From positions 1-5,181 of the forward strand of contig JAIOSN010000041.1 of assembly GCA_021107605.1 (NCBI GenBank): a DNA stretch of 5,181 bases, in the 5' to 3' direction. Below, piece after piece: positions 5,076 through 5,181 of this stretch (the first letter of the stretch is position 1; each line of letters starts with the position of its first letter). The DNA comes from Anaerolineae bacterium (GTDB taxonomy: Bacteria; Chloroflexota; Anaerolineae; B4-G1; SLSP01). The notes under the pieces were generated by a model, which saw only the letters and a program-made list of their open reading frames with translations, was not told the DNA's origin and did no database searches. The position numbers were made by a program, and so were the translations under genes.

Positions 5076-5181
5076 CTATCTCAACACTAGTGGCAGGTAG
5101 ATAAAGTACCGGGCGGCCGTTTCGTCGGCGCCGATGTCGTAAGCGGCGTCTATGGGCCGGGCGTCGCCATCAATATCGGTC
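5076..5181 (-). CDS. C-terminus of a secreted right-handed beta-helix (choice-of-anchor type) protein, partial
   Basis: Reading the minus strand from 5180 to the TAG at 5078-5076 gives 34 residues, with the rest of the gene beyond the right edge. They contain DIDGDARPIDAAYDIGADE and end in YFIYLPLVLR. The first motif closely follows the D-x-DGDPRP...DIGADE signature found near the end of parallel beta-helix and choice-of-anchor Q surface proteins. The IYLPLVLR ending is a tail I associate with exported proteins of Chloroflexota. Both are recalled, not searched. The gene converges on the RHS cassette array, with the hairpin at 4979-5008 between them, so it probably marks the right boundary of the array. 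Codons are GC-rich like the RHS core and unlike the adjacent cassette gene. Confidence 0.75.
   Translation of the reverse strand, partial: TDIDGDARPIDAAYDIGADETAARYFIYLPLVLR

Noticed and set aside
1..5181. CRISPR array, tRNA or rRNA genes
   Set aside because: No regularly spaced short repeats, cloverleaf-like sequence or conserved rRNA segments were seen on either strand.

Overview
The window looks like the 3' end of an RHS/YD-repeat locus in a bacterium with GC-rich backbone DNA. Two features recall Chloroflexota (Anaerolineae-like) genomes: the style of the RHS core, and a minus-strand protein end that reads DIGADE...IYLPLVLR. This assignment comes from remembered family features, not a database search.

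Layout, left to right. (1) 2-1252 (+): the C-terminal end of an RHS protein, open at the left edge. It carries the end of the conserved core (to about 451) and then a 266-residue variable tip. The tip is not a toxin family I can name with confidence, but it has weak lysozyme-like features. (2) 1283-2485 (+): a secreted, probably lipid-anchored beta-propeller protein (PD40/TolB-like repeats) with two calcium-loop-like motifs, 30 bp behind the RHS stop. (3) 2486-3064: a second, tipless copy of the RHS core, cut off before the core's final conserved motif. (4) 3136-4257 (+): a second, different lipoprotein-like PD40 beta-propeller. (5) 4263-4382: a short hydrophobic open frame that may be a gene remnant; its stop overlaps the next start (ATGA). 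(6) 4379-4888 (+): a small membrane-anchored protein with five exported cysteines. (7) 4900-4944: a 45-bp third scrap of RHS core. (8) 4979-5008: a strong perfect hairpin, probably a terminator. (9) 5076-5181 (-): the last 34 residues of a convergent gene, probably a secreted right-handed beta-helix (choice-of-anchor type) protein.

The unifying observation is that RHS core fragments recur three times on the same strand, and between them lie genes for exported or membrane-anchored proteins. The core pieces are very GC-rich (72-78% in the lines I counted), while the tip and small-protein DNA is much poorer in GC (38-42%). This is the classic pattern of RHS tip/cassette exchange. The simplest reading is an array of displaced RHS 3' cassettes: the core pieces mark old recombination points, the old tips are gone, and the partner genes (possible immunity or accessory lipoproteins) remain. 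The immunity role is inference only. No tRNA, rRNA, CRISPR array or transposase was seen.
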